Shown here piece after piece: positions 17,821 through 27,944 of a stretch of DNA of 64,000 nucleotides. Every line of letters begins with the position of its first letter. Within the stretch, counting starts at the first letter, position 1. The notes under the pieces were generated by a model, which saw only the letters and a program-made list of their open reading frames with translations, did no database searches and had not been told where the DNA came from. Origin of the DNA: Stappia sp. ES.058. Lineage in GTDB: Bacteria > Pseudomonadota > Alphaproteobacteria > Rhizobiales > Stappiaceae. The position numbers and the translations under genes were made by a program. The DNA is taken from assembly GCF_900105595.1 (NCBI RefSeq), contig NZ_LT629784.1, positions 4,383,001-4,447,000 on the forward strand, written 5' to 3'.

Positions 17821-20800
17821 GCAAGATCGAGATCCCCGCAGCCACCCGTGAGCGACAGGCGCTTGCCGCCGATCCGTTGCGCTCCGTATGGGTCAGCGCC
17901 AATGCGGGATCCGGCAAGACGTTCGTTCTCGCCCGGCGCGTCATCCGCCTTTTGCTGTCCGGTACGGCGCCATCGCGGATCCTGTGTCTGACCTTTACCA
18001 AGGCGGCCGCCTCCGAAATGCAGACACGCGTGTTCGAGACCCTGGGCAACTGGACGACTCTTGACGATGCGGGTCTGAGCGATGAAGTGAAGGATATCGA
18101 GGGCCGCAAACCCGATGCGGCGCGTCTGGCGCGTGCCCGGCATCTGTTTGCAACGGCACTGGAAACGCCAGGTGGATTGAAGATCCAGACAATCCATGCC
18201 TTTTGCGAGGCGTTGCTGCACCAGTTTCCCCTGGAGGCGAATGTCGCGGGGCATTTTTCTGTTCTCGACGACCGGCAGTCGGCCGATCTTCTGGCAACGG
18301 CCCGGGCACAGGTGCTGGCGCGCGCCGAACGGGCGCCAGACAGTCCGCTGGGGCACGCGCTCGTGTTTTTGATTGCGGAATTGCCGGACAAGTCCGTTGA
18401 ATCCGCACTGTCTGAACTGGTGGCAAAGCGGGATCAGTTGCGGCGGTGGCTTCAGCATGCCGGCTCGCCGGACCTGGCGCTGGACGAGCTGCGGATGCTC
18501 TTTGGTCTTTCCGCTGGCGAGAGCGTGGAGAAAATCGACACACGGTTGCGCGGCGAGCGGACAATAGACGATACCGCAGCGCTGTCGATTGCCGGGGCAT
18601 TGTCGCGCGGCAACGCAACGGACGGAAAGCGCGCGCAGAAGCTGAACGCGGCGCTGGTGAGCAGCGAACCGCAGCAGTGGCGCGAACTCTGGCTTTCGGT
18701 CTTTTTGAACAAGGACCTGTCGCCGACGAAATCCCTGGCCGGTAAGGCGGTCGCCTCTGCGAACCCCCAGATCGCGGAGCGTCTTGTGGCAGAACAGGAA
18801 CGGCTTCTGGACCTGATGGAACGTCGAAGGGCCGCTTACACGCTTGACGGCACGTCGGCTGCGCTGCGACTGGCCGATGCGATGTTGCAGGCGTATGAGC
18901 ACCACAAGACCCGTCGCGGACTGATGGATTTCGAGGATCTGATCGTGCGCACCGCGAGTCTTCTGTCGCGTGCGGATGCCGCCCTTTGGGTGCAATACAA
19001 GCTCGATCAGGGACTCGATCATATTCTCGTCGACGAGGCGCAGGACACCAGTCCGCATCAATGGCAGGTGATCAAGGCGCTCGCAGAGGAGTTTTTTGCC
19101 GGCGCATCGTCCAACCCGCGAACACGGACGCTGTTCGCGGTCGGTGACGAGAAACAGTCGATCTACTCGTTTCAGGGCGCAGTTCCGGCGTATTTCGCAG
19201 AAATGCGACGTCACTTCGAGGCGCGTGCGACCGACGCTGCATCAGCCTTTTCCCGGGTCGAGCTGACCCTGTCATTCCGCTCCCGTCCCGATGTGCTGTC
19301 AGCGGTCGATACCGTGTTCGCCGACCCTGAGGTGCACCGGGGCCTGGCCCAGGAACCGGTTCCGCCGGTCCATGAGGCGGTTCGAAGGAACGAGCCGGGA
19401 TATGTCGAGATCTGGCCACCGGAAGAAGCCGATCCCGTCGAGACGCCGGACGACTGGACACAGCCGATCGACCGGCTTTCTTCCGGCAATCCGATGATCC
19501 GGCTGGCCAGCCGGATTGCGGAAACCGTGAAGACCTGGCGGAAGAATGGTGAGGCGGAGCCCGAGGACGTGCTGGTTCTGGTGCGCAAGCGCGGCGCTTT
19601 TGTCGATGCGCTGACCCGCGCGTTGAAGCAGGCGGGGGTTCCGGTGGCGGGAAGCGATCGTCTGCTACTCAATGAGCACATAGCGATCGAGGATCTGATC
19701 GCGCTCGGCCGCTTTCTGCTTCTGCCCGAGGATGATCTATCGCTCGCTTCGGTGTTGAAGAGCCCGCTTTTCGGCCTGGACGACGAGGAGATATACCGGA
19801 TTGCCCGTCCGGATGGCGCCACTGTGAGACGTGGAACCCTTTGGCAGTCCCTTGTCAGATGTGCGGAAGCGAGCCCCGATCTGGACAGGGTGCGCACCCG
19901 AATGGAGGAGCTGCGCTCCCGCGCCGACTTCATGCCGCCCTTCGAGTTTTTCTCCCGGCTTCTGTCAGCCGACGGCGCGCGGGCCGCCTTTCGCGCGAGG
20001 ATGGGAACGGAGGTTGATGACGTTCTCGACGAGTTCCTGGCGTTGACCCTGACCTTCGAGCAAACCGGAACGCCCGGTCTGGAGGGATTTCTCGCCTGGT
20101 TTGCTGCCGCGCCGACGCAGGTCAAGCGCGAGCTGAACGCGGCGCGCGGCGTCGTGCGGATCATGACCGTGCACGGCGCCAAAGGGTTGGAGGCGCCGCT
20201 CGTGATCCTGGTCGACAGCGGCGCGGCACCGGTGGTCTCGCAGCATGACCCTGCGTTTCTGGCGCATGGGCGCGACGGGGACGCTGACGCGCCTCCGGCG
20301 CTCGTCTGGTTGCCGCCAAAGGCGTCGCGCACGCGGTGGCATGATGATGCGCTCGCGACCCTGAGAACAGCTGCCGAAGAGGAATATCGCCGCCTGCTTT
20401 ATGTCGCAATGACGCGCGCGCGGGACCGCTTGGTGGTGTGCGGCTGGGCACCGGCAAGCGGCCAGAAAGAGGGCTGCTGGTATCGCATTGTCGCTGCCGG
20501 ACTGGATCCCTTGGCGCGAGACGGTCTGACCGCGACCGGCGAGGCTTGTCGGGTCTGGCAGGCGCAGGGCACCCACTCGGATCCGCCGAGGCTTGGAAGG
20601 TTCGCGCCACGGGGCAGCGGCGAGGCTTCGCCGACGGTTCAATCACCCGACTGGTTGCAAGCACCCGTCACGCCGTTCGTTCGTCCTCGGCGCCTGCAGC
20701 CGTCGGCGGCGTTCGAGGAAATGGAGGCAAAGGACGGGCCGCCCGACCTGGCGCCTGTCCAGGAACTCGCCGTTGCACGTGACCGACAATCCTTCGCTCT

Positions 20801-21323
20801 GGCACGCGGACGGCATCTCCACCGGTTGCTTCAGCTCCTTCCGGACATCAAAGCCGATGCCCGCTTTGCCGCCGCGATGCGCTATCTGGAGGCCTGTCTC
20901 GAGCCGGGGTTTGCCGATGAGGCGGAAGCGCTTGCAAGCGAAGCCGGCGCGGTTCTGGCTGAGCCGGGGTTTGCCGAGGTTTTCACGACCCGCGCCTTGA
21001 CGGAGGTGCCTGTTGTCGGACACCTCGCCCTGGACGATGGCGGCAGGGTCGAGGTTTCCGGGCAGATCGACCGTCTTTGCATCACCGACGATGCGGTTCT
21101 CATTGTCGATTTCAAGACCGATCGCGCGGTCCCGGACCTGTCGGACGATCCCGGCGAGGGGTATGTTGCGCAGTTGGCGGTCTATCGCGCGCTGTTGCAG
21201 GATATCTACCCGGGGCGCTCTGTGCGGGCTGCACTCCTTTACACTGCGCACCCGCTGTTGAGGGAGGTTCCGCAAGAGCGTCTCGACGTGGCCCTGGCGA
21301 CCCTGAAGTCGCAGCCGGGCTGA
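17817..21323 (+). CDS. addA: double-strand break repair helicase-nuclease AddA
   Basis: UvrD/Rep-type 3'-5' helicase with a C-terminal nuclease, the motor subunit of AddAB (1168 aa, full length). Walker A is SANAGSGKTFVLARR at about residue 27. Motif II is ILVDEAQDTSPHQWQVI, and VGDEKQSIYSFQGA follows. Motif IV-VI elements include IMTVHGAKGLEAPLVILV and LLYVAMTRARDRLVVCG. The nuclease motif VLIVDFKTDRAVPD lies near residue 1090. It overlaps addB by ATGA and precedes trxA, a common alphaproteobacterial order. Confidence 0.97.
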   Translation: MSKIEIPAATRERQALAADPLRSVWVSANAGSGKTFVLARRVIRLLLSGTAPSRILCLTFTKAAASEMQTRVFETLGNWTTLDDAGLSDEVKDIEGRKPDAARLARARHLFATALETPGGLKIQTIHAFCEALLHQFPLEANVAGHFSVLDDRQSADLLATARAQVLARAERAPDSPLGHALVFLIAELPDKSVESALSELVAKRDQLRRWLQHAGSPDLALDELRMLFGLSAGESVEKIDTRLRGERTIDDTAALSIAGALSRGNATDGKRAQKLNAALVSSEPQQWRELWLSVFLNKDLSPTKSLAGKAVASANPQIAERLVAEQERLLDLMERRRAAYTLDGTSAALRLADAMLQAYEHHKTRRGLMDFEDLIVRTASLLSRADAALWVQYKLDQGLDHILVDEAQDTSPHQWQVIKALAEEFFAGASSNPRTRTLFAVGDEKQSIYSFQGAVPAYFAEMRRHFEARATDAASAFSRVELTLSFRSRPDVLSAVDTVFADPEVHRGLAQEPVPPVHEAVRRNEPGYVEIWPPEEADPVETPDDWTQPIDRLSSGNPMIRLASRIAETVKTWRKNGEAEPEDVLVLVRKRGAFVDALTRALKQAGVPVAGSDRLLLNEHIAIEDLIALGRFLLLPEDDLSLASVLKSPLFGLDDEEIYRIARPDGATVRRGTLWQSLVRCAEASPDLDRVRTRMEELRSRADFMPPFEFFSRLLSADGARAAFRARMGTEVDDVLDEFLALTLTFEQTGTPGLEGFLAWFAAAPTQVKRELNAARGVVRIMTVHGAKGLEAPLVILVDSGAAPVVSQHDPAFLAHGRDGDADAPPALVWLPPKASRTRWHDDALATLRTAAEEEYRRLLYVAMTRARDRLVVCGWAPASGQKEGCWYRIVAAGLDPLARDGLTATGEACRVWQAQGTHSDPPRLGRFAPRGSGEASPTVQSPDWLQAPVTPFVRPRRLQPSAAFEEMEAKDGPPDLAPVQELAVARDRQSFALARGRHLHRLLQLLPDIKADARFAAAMRYLEACLEPGFADEAEALASEAGAVLAEPGFAEVFTTRALTEVPVVGHLALDDGGRVEVSGQIDRLCITDDAVLIVDFKTDRAVPDLSDDPGEGYVAQLAVYRALLQDIYPGRSVRAALLYTAHPLLREVPQERLDVALATLKSQPG

Positions 21324-21423
21324 CCGTCCCGCAGATCGCTTGCTTGACGCGGGCGGGCCGGCTTCCTACCTTCAGCGCAACGAGAGAATGCAGCCGCATT
21401 CGTGATTTTGGAAAGGGCGAAAA

Positions 21424-21744
21424 ATGGCCACCGCAGTCGTGACGGATGAATCCTTTGAAACCGATGTTCTCAAGGCATCGGGTCCTGTTGTCGTCGATTT
21501 CTGGGCGGAATGGTGCGGTCCCTGCAAGATGATCGCACCGGCCCTTGAGGAAATCTCGGACGAGATGGGCGAACAGGTGACGATCACCAAGCTCAACATC
21601 GACGAGAACCAGAACATCGCGATGAAGTATGGCGTCCGGTCCATTCCCACTTTGATCCTGTTCAAGGATGGGGAGCCGGTGTCCACGCAGATCGGCGCAG
21701 CACCGAAGAACAAGCTCGCGGACTGGATCAAGACCTCGTCCTAG
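21424..21744 (+). CDS. trxA: thioredoxin 1
   Basis: Cytosolic disulfide reductase, 106 aa. The active site is WCGPCK with Cys31 and Cys34. VVDFWAEW precedes it and the cis-proline region [15 protein letters not shown] follows. It starts 100 bp after addA, so it may have its own promoter. Transcription probably ends at the hairpin at 21872-21907. Confidence 0.98.
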   Translation: MATAVVTDESFETDVLKASGPVVVDFWAEWCGPCKMIAPALEEISDEMGEQVTITKLNIDENQNIAMKYGVRSIPTLILFKDGEPVSTQIGAAPKNKLADWIKTSS

Positions 21745-21871
21745 AATCAGGCATGGCCACTTCGGGTCGGGCGAATCGTTTGCGGTTGCGTCTCGACCGA
21801 AGAGGCCGGGGCTGCTTGGGTTGCAGTCTTTGATCCGGATCCGGGATCCGGTCACACCTTCACGGCAGCGC

Positions 21872-21920
21872 CCCCGTGTCCGGTCGGTAAACGACCTGGA
21901 CACGGGGATTGCTGCGTTTT
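21872..21920 (+). terminator. hairpin terminator after trxA
   Basis: CCCCGTGTCCGGTCG pairs with CGACCTGGACACGGGG (one bulged base) around a GTAAA loop, giving a 15-bp stem, then ATTGCTGCGTTTT. It lies between trxA and grpE. The T tract is displaced from the stem, so efficiency is uncertain. Confidence 0.6.
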
Positions 21921-21991
21921 AAGGGCGAATTTCGTTGGTTCCTGTCACGGACCGGGATCGACAAGACGCGCCAGACAATTTCGGGCAGATC

Positions 21992-22636
21992 ATGAGCGAC
22001 ACCAGCAAGAATCCGAATGACACTCCGGAAGACATCGCGGCCGAAGAGGCATTTGCACAACAAGCAGCCGCGGATGCCGACGTTGAAAGCGATGCCGAGG
22101 TCGATCCGGTGGAAGCGCTGAAAAGCGAAAATGCCGAGATGAAAGACCGCGTTCTGCGGACCATGGCGGAGATGGAAAATCTGCGCCGGCGGACGGAAAA
22201 GGAAATCCGTGAAAGCCGACAATACTCGGTGGCGAATTTCGCGCGCGACATGCTGGGCGTCGGCGACAATCTGCGTCGGGCGCTTGAAGCGATTTCCGAT
22301 GACGCACGCGCATCGGCGGATGAGGCCATGCGCGTGTTGATCGACGGCGTCGAACTGACCGAGCGCGAGATGATCAATCAGCTCGAGAAGCATGGCGTCA
22401 AGAAACTCGATCCCGAAGGTGAACGGTTCGATCCGAATTTCCACCAGGCCATGTTCGAGGTTCCCAACACCGAGGTTCCCAACAACACCGTGGTGCAGGT
22501 CGTTCAAGCCGGCTACGTGATCGGCGATCGGGTCCTTCGGCCGGCAATGGTTGGCGTTTCGAAGGGCGGCCCCAAGGAGCGCAAGACCGATGCTGCGCAA
22601 ACTGAACCCGGCGCGACCATCGACAAGACCGCTTAG
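21992..22636 (+). CDS. grpE: nucleotide exchange factor GrpE
   Basis: Co-chaperone that releases ADP from DnaK in the Hsp70 cycle. The product is about 214 aa. An acidic N-terminal region precedes a long coiled coil (about 45-110, with [20 protein letters not shown]) and the C-terminal beta domain with [12 protein letters not shown] and [24 protein letters not shown] take the ATG at 21992 because an upstream extension to 21935 is unlike the family. hrcA, often adjacent, is not present here. Confidence 0.95.
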   Translation: MSDTSKNPNDTPEDIAAEEAFAQQAAADADVESDAEVDPVEALKSENAEMKDRVLRTMAEMENLRRRTEKEIRESRQYSVANFARDMLGVGDNLRRALEAISDDARASADEAMRVLIDGVELTEREMINQLEKHGVKKLDPEGERFDPNFHQAMFEVPNTEVPNNTVVQVVQAGYVIGDRVLRPAMVGVSKGGPKERKTDAAQTEPGATIDKTA

Positions 22637-22711
22637 GTCGTGGATCTGGACTGAGCAGGCCTTCACGTTCGGCCCTCCGGGCGGGACACGGAAAATTGCC
22701 CACTCTGAATG

Positions 22712-22744
22712 AAGACGCGGCGCTCGCAGGGGCCGCGTCTTTTT
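22712..22744 (+). terminator. terminator after grpE
   Basis: AAGACGCGGC (22712-22721) pairs with GCCGCGTCTT (22732-22741), a 10-bp GC-rich stem running into a T tract, ending grpE transcription 75 bp after its stop codon. Confidence 0.85.
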
Positions 22745-22803
22745 GATGTCCGGAGTTGAGGGGCCGATCGGATAGACAGTCTGGCAAGGCGAAGGCTTGG
22801 AAC

Positions 22804-23424
22804 ATGGCCACTATGCTTCAGTTTCTCGATTTCTTCGGCGTTGCGGTGTTTGCCGTGACCGGGTCAATCGTCGCCTCGCGCTTGCGGCTCGATACTCTGG
22901 CCTTTGTCTTTTTTGCCGTCTTCACGGGTGTTGGCGGTGGGACGTTGCGCGATCTCGTCCTGGGTGCGCCGGTTTTCTGGATCGAGGATCAGCTCTATCT
23001 TCTGGTGTGCATCGGCATTGGCGGCGCCATGTGGTTTTTCGCAGCCTGGGTGGAGAAAGTGGATCGCCCGTTGCGCTGGGCCGATGCCATTGGGGTGGCC
23101 GCCTATTCGGTCATGGGCGCGGCGAAGGCGTTGTCGCTTGGGTATCCGGCGGCGGTTGCGGTGTTCATGGGTGTCGCGACGGCCACATTCGGCGGGATCA
23201 TTCGTGACACCATTGCCGGACAGCCGTCGGCACTGCTCAAGCCCGAAATCTATCTCACTGCGGCGTTTGCCGGCGCCGGGGTCTATGTGGGTCTGTCAGC
23301 GCTTTCGGTTCCGTTATGGTCGGCGGCGCTTGCGGGGGCCGCGTGCGCCCTGCTTTTGCGAGGTGGAGCGATCCTGAAGGGCTGGTCGCTCCCGCCCTAT
23401 GCGCCGCCGCAGGACCGTTTCTGA
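22804..23424 (+). CDS. TRIC/UPF0126-family membrane protein
   Basis: Inner-membrane protein of about 206 aa with seven hydrophobic segments arranged as two repeats. Each repeat carries the family signature: FTGVGGGTLRDLVLGAPVFW in the first half and VATATFGGIIRDTIAGQPS in the second. Bacterial TRIC homologues form trimeric monovalent-cation channels; some relatives are implicated in glycine transport. I use the ATG at 22804 directly before the first helix. It is preceded by the grpE terminator and appears monocistronic. Confidence 0.88.
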   Translation: MATMLQFLDFFGVAVFAVTGSIVASRLRLDTLAFVFFAVFTGVGGGTLRDLVLGAPVFWIEDQLYLLVCIGIGGAMWFFAAWVEKVDRPLRWADAIGVAAYSVMGAAKALSLGYPAAVAVFMGVATATFGGIIRDTIAGQPSALLKPEIYLTAAFAGAGVYVGLSALSVPLWSAALAGAACALLLRGGAILKGWSLPPYAPPQDRF

Positions 23425-23576
23425 GGCTGTGAGATCCCTGTGCGGTGCCGTCCTTGCGCCGCATGGAATGGAATGCATCCCGATCGCTGCGTTTCCGCCT
23501 ATCCTTCGGATGTTTTGAGAAAGTGCTGCACGTGTGGCGCGTTTTCGTCCCGTGCCGCCGGAACACGGGAAATCTC

Positions 23577-23962
23577 ATGCCCGTTGCATATGGCATATTC
23601 CATTGGAAAGAACTGATGACACGCGATCCGGAGGGCGCGAAGGCCTTCTACGGATATGCGCTTGGCTGGACCTTTGCGCCCATGCCGATGCCCAACGGCA
23701 CATATTGGCTGGCAATGGGGCGGGCGGAGGCGCCCGTTGGCGGCCTTTTCGACATCAACGGCGGCGGAAATGCAGGGATGGAGCCCGCTGGATGTCCTAT
23801 ATCGCGGTGGACGATGTGGATGCGCGGATTGAGAAGGCGGTCGGGGCCGGCGGCACGGCACTTCGACAGCCGTTCGATGTCGAGTTGGTGGGACGGATCG
23901 CGATTGTCAGTGACCCCAAAGGCGCTGTCACTGGATGGATGACACGGATCGATCCCGCCTAG
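23577..23962 (+). pseudogene. VOC (glyoxalase-fold) protein, single-base frameshift
   Basis: Coding sequence for a vicinal-oxygen-chelate family protein starts at 23577 (MPVAYGIFHWKELMTRDPEG, with AKAFYGYALGWTFAPMPM beyond). It breaks at a CCC run at 23784-23786 and continues one frame earlier with WMSYIAVDDVDARIEK to the TAG at 23960-23962. Adding one C gives an uninterrupted protein of about 128 aa with the family junction EPRWMSYIAVDDVD. It is therefore a recent pseudogene or a homopolymer sequencing error. No substrate can be named. Confidence 0.75.
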
Positions 23963-24312
23963 GCTGCGTTGCGAGAAGAAGTCGGGGACGGCAGCGCCGG
24001 GCCCTTGGCCGGTTCATGGACCGTCTTCAGCCTGTCGGCCTCATCGTGCCAGCGGTTGGCTTCGCGTCGTTTGATGCGCGCTTCCTTGCGCCACTTTCCC
24101 TGACCGGCCCAAGAGGCAATGCCGCCAATCAGGACACCGAAGGCAACGGCAGCGAACAGATACCAGAACAGCGGTGCGTTGATGCTGACAGCCGGATCTG
24201 CAGGCGAGAAGGGGTCGAGAGAAAGTGTCACCGAATGACGATTGGCGACTGCGAGTGCAATGAGCACGATCGCAATCGGAATGAGCACAAGATTCTTGAT
24301 CAACCGCCGCAC
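23959..24312 (-). CDS. LapA-domain (DUF1049) membrane protein
   Basis: A roughly 117-aa protein with two membrane helices, about residues 5-22 (LVLIPIAIVLIALAV) and 48-70 (LFWYLFAAVAFGVLIGG). The NRHSVTLSLDPFSP segment between them and the cytoplasmic basic coiled tail are typical of the LapA domain, associated with lipopolysaccharide assembly in enterobacteria. The GTG at 24312 has GGGAG upstream and sits before the first helix. It follows ihfB in the conserved sppA-ihfB-lapA order. Its 3' end abuts the VOC gene on the opposite strand. Confidence 0.8.
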   Translation of the reverse strand: MRRLIKNLVLIPIAIVLIALAVANRHSVTLSLDPFSPADPAVSINAPLFWYLFAAVAFGVLIGGIASWAGQGKWRKEARIKRREANRWHDEADRLKTVHEPAKGPALPSPTSSRNAA

Positions 24313-24402
24313 GGCAAGTTCTCCCGCATTTGATACGTCATGCAAGTGTCCGACCAAGGGTCGACCGGCTTGCTGACAGGCCGGCGCCCGGAATACGACG
24401 TG

Positions 24403-24699
24403 TCAGTCCTCCGATCCGTCGCCATCGTTCAGCCGTTCGCGCATTTCCTTGCCGGTCTTGAAGAACGGCACATATTTCTCGTCCACGTCGACCTTTTGTC
24501 CGGTGCGCGGGTTGCGTCCCGTGCGTGCCGGCCGGTTCTTGACCGAGAACGCTCCGAAGCCGCGCAATTCGACCCGGTTTCCGTTTCGAAGGGCGTTGGT
24601 GACCTCGTCGAGAATGGCGTTGACGATGTTTTCCACGTCACGCTGGTAGAGATGCGGATTCTGTTCGGCAATCCGCTGCACCAGTTCCGACTTGATCAT
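24403..24699 (-). CDS. ihfB: integration host factor subunit beta
   Basis: DNA-bending nucleoid protein that pairs with IhfA (98 aa). It begins [19 protein letters not shown] and has the signature [20 protein letters not shown] with the conserved arm proline. An upstream extension of the frame has no family match, so the ATG at 24699 is used. It shares one base with the sppA stop (TAATG), implying coupled translation. Confidence 0.97.
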   Translation of the reverse strand: MIKSELVQRIAEQNPHLYQRDVENIVNAILDEVTNALRNGNRVELRGFGAFSVKNRPARTGRNPRTGQKVDVDEKYVPFFKTGKEMRERLNDGDGSED

Positions 24700-25700
24700 T
24701 ACCGTCCCCCAGGGCCATTGCTTGCGTCCGACGCGTCTTGAGCGTGCCAAACGGATACCAGACCGTCAAGCGCAACGCCTTCCCCGACAAGCGTTTTGGC
24801 GCCGCCGAGAACTCCGAGAACAGTTTCGCCGATCCCCTGACCGATGGCATGAGACATACGGGCGGTGAACGGCAGGGCGTCATATTCCTCCGGAACGGCC
24901 CAAGTGATCACGGGGAGATCGGAGGAGATATCGTGCTCCGCTCGCAGCCACGCCTGCGCGGTGTCCTGTCCGCCGATCGAGTCCACCAGACCGAGCCGCC
25001 GGGCGCGTTCGCCGGAGAAGATGCCGCCCTGGGCAACCTTTCGTACTTCTTCATCGCTCATCTTCCGGCGTTCCGCGACGCGTCCGAAGAACCAGCTGTA
25101 GCTGTCGTCGATCACATCCTGGAGGTTTTCACGCGCGGCCTCGGGCGTGTCGGAAAAGAAGTTCGGCTCGGCTTTCAGCGGACCGGAGCGTACCACGTCG
25201 ACCTTCACGCCGAGGGAATCGAGCAGGCCCTTGATATTGCCGAATTGAATGTAAACGCCGATGGCGCCGGTCAGCGACGTATGCCGCGCGACGATATGGT
25301 CGGCGGCAATGGCGGTCATGTATCCGGCCGAGGCGCCCAGCGTTCCGATCGTGGCGACAACCGGCTTCTTTTCGGCGAGATCCCGAAGCTTCTGGTAAAG
25401 CGCCTCGCCGCCTACGGTCGAACCGCCCGGCGAGTCTATGTCGATGATCACCGCCTTGACGGCGTCGTTTTCGGCAAGGGACTCAATCAGTGACAGCCGT
25501 CGCCGGTCGTCGACGATCACCCCCTCGACGGAAACGCGAGCAATATGCGCGGAGCGCTTGGACAAGGACCCGAAACCGCCGCCCCAGCCGACCAGTCCTG
25601 CAAGGGCGGCAATGGTGACGAGGAAGGCGGCGACCCGCCAGAACGTCACCTTGCGGCGCAGGCGACGGCGGTCGACGATGGCGTCGGCATCAAGGGACAT
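24699..25700 (-). CDS. sppA: signal peptide peptidase SppA, short form
   Basis: Membrane-anchored serine protease that degrades cleaved signal peptides. It has 333 aa, a single N-terminal membrane helix (about 22-42) and one S49 protease domain. [15 protein letters not shown] is the conserved entrance. The nucleophile serine is in [20 protein letters not shown] and the general-base lysine in [12 protein letters not shown]. It is translationally joined to ihfB. In most Rhizobiales it follows rpsA directly; here panB and an IS110 element lie between. Confidence 0.94.
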   Translation of the reverse strand: MSLDADAIVDRRRLRRKVTFWRVAAFLVTIAALAGLVGWGGGFGSLSKRSAHIARVSVEGVIVDDRRRLSLIESLAENDAVKAVIIDIDSPGGSTVGGEALYQKLRDLAEKKPVVATIGTLGASAGYMTAIAADHIVARHTSLTGAIGVYIQFGNIKGLLDSLGVKVDVVRSGPLKAEPNFFSDTPEAARENLQDVIDDSYSWFFGRVAERRKMSDEEVRKVAQGGIFSGERARRLGLVDSIGGQDTAQAWLRAEHDISSDLPVITWAVPEEYDALPFTARMSHAIGQGIGETVLGVLGGAKTLVGEGVALDGLVSVWHAQDASDASNGPGGR

Positions 25701-25890
25701 GGACAGGAAGCCTTCTCTCTGGTCGTCGGGGACCTTATCGCTACATGCCTGCGCCCCGGATGGAAAGCCCGTAAGCGGTCAGAACGCATATTCCTGTTCG
25801 CTTGAGCCGGTGTAGGACGTTGATTGCATGCTCTTTATCAGAAGGCTAAAGGGATAGGACCAGTTTTTCGAAAGGAGAGTTGCAAGCAAC

Positions 25891-26700
25891 ATGTCCGCGA
25901 TCACCCTCGCCACCTTGAACCGGTTCAAAGCCGACCGAAAACGGTTCTCCATGCTGACCGCCTATGATGCGTCCTTCGCGGCCGCGGCTGCCCGTGCCGG
26001 GGTTGCGTCGGTGCTGGTTGGCGACAGCCTGGGCATGGTCGTTCAGGGCGGCGATTCGACCGTATCGGTCACCATCGAGAACATGGCGTATCATACCGCC
26101 TGCGTGGCACGGGGCATTGCGGGATCCAAGGACGTAGCCCCCCTGATCGTCGCCGACCTCCCGCTTGGGACCTATTATACGCCGGAGGCCGCCGGCGAGA
26201 GTGCGGCCACGCTGATGCGGGCGGGTGCCAACGTCGTCAAGCTCGAGGGTGGTGCCTGGCTGGCCGACACCGTCCGCTTCCTTACGGAACGCGGCGTGCC
26301 CGTGTGCGCGCATCTGGGTCTGACGCCGCAAACGGCGGACATGCTCGGCGGCTACAAGGTTCAGGGGCGCGACGAGACGGCGGCCCGCCGGATTCGCGAT
26401 GATGCTGCCGCCCTGGAAGCGGCCGGCGCGCGCTTGATGGTGCTGGAATGCGTTCCGAACGCGGTTGGCGCGGCGGTCGCCTCCGCACTGTCCATCCCCG
26501 TGATCGGGATCGGGGCGGGGCCCGGGACGGATGCCCAAGTGCTGGTGATGCATGACATGCTGGGGGTATCGCAAGGCCGCAAGCCACGTTTCGTCAAGGA
26601 CTACATGGCGCAGGCATGCGGTGTCGAGGAGGCGTTTCGTGCCTTTGCCGAGGAGGTCGAGAGCGGTGACTATCCCGCGCCCGAACATTGCTACGGGTAG
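25891..26700 (+). CDS. panB: 3-methyl-2-oxobutanoate hydroxymethyltransferase
   Basis: First committed enzyme of pantothenate synthesis: transfers a hydroxymethyl group from 5,10-methylene-THF to 2-oxoisovalerate, giving ketopantoate. The 269-aa length is standard. Motifs are MLTAYDASFAAAAARAG, LVGDSLGMVVQGGDSTVSVT with metal-binding Asp, VKLEGG, and the terminal region GIGAGPGTDAQVLVMHDMLG. panC, often adjacent, is not here. The gene is divergent from sppA and its 3' end faces an IS110 element. An AAAGGAG at 25871-25877 is rather far from the ATG. Confidence 0.97.
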   Translation: MSAITLATLNRFKADRKRFSMLTAYDASFAAAAARAGVASVLVGDSLGMVVQGGDSTVSVTIENMAYHTACVARGIAGSKDVAPLIVADLPLGTYYTPEAAGESAATLMRAGANVVKLEGGAWLADTVRFLTERGVPVCAHLGLTPQTADMLGGYKVQGRDETAARRIRDDAAALEAAGARLMVLECVPNAVGAAVASALSIPVIGIGAGPGTDAQVLVMHDMLGVSQGRKPRFVKDYMAQACGVEEAFRAFAEEVESGDYPAPEHCYG

Positions 26701-26724
26701 CGGCCGTCCAATTGATCCTTCAAT

Positions 26725-27843
<1,119 letters not shown>

Positions 27844-27877
27844 AGAGGCCGGAGCATCTAACCATGCTCCGGCCTCT
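27844..27877. terminator. strong hairpin downstream of rpsA
   Basis: AGAGGCCGGAGCAT (27844-27857) pairs perfectly with ATGCTCCGGCCTCT (27864-27877) around a 6-nt loop, a 14-bp stem. On the minus strand it is followed by TTTGTCATT, a weak T tract, so it could end the rpsA transcript. Confidence 0.5.
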
Positions 27878-27885
27878 CAATGTGT

Positions 27886-27917
27886 AAGCCCGGCCATTTG
27901 GCCGGGCTTTCGTTTTT
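27886..27917 (+). terminator. hairpin with T tract, plus orientation
   Basis: AAGCCCGGCC (27886-27895) pairs with GGCCGGGCTT (27900-27909) around an ATTT loop, followed by TCGTTTTT. The T tract is on the plus strand, so it would stop transcription entering rpsA from panB or the IS. It lies just 36 bp beyond the rpsA stop and may also act on the opposite strand. Confidence 0.6.
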
Positions 27918-27944
27918 CTCATGCAGCGTGCCGCAAAAGGCGGA

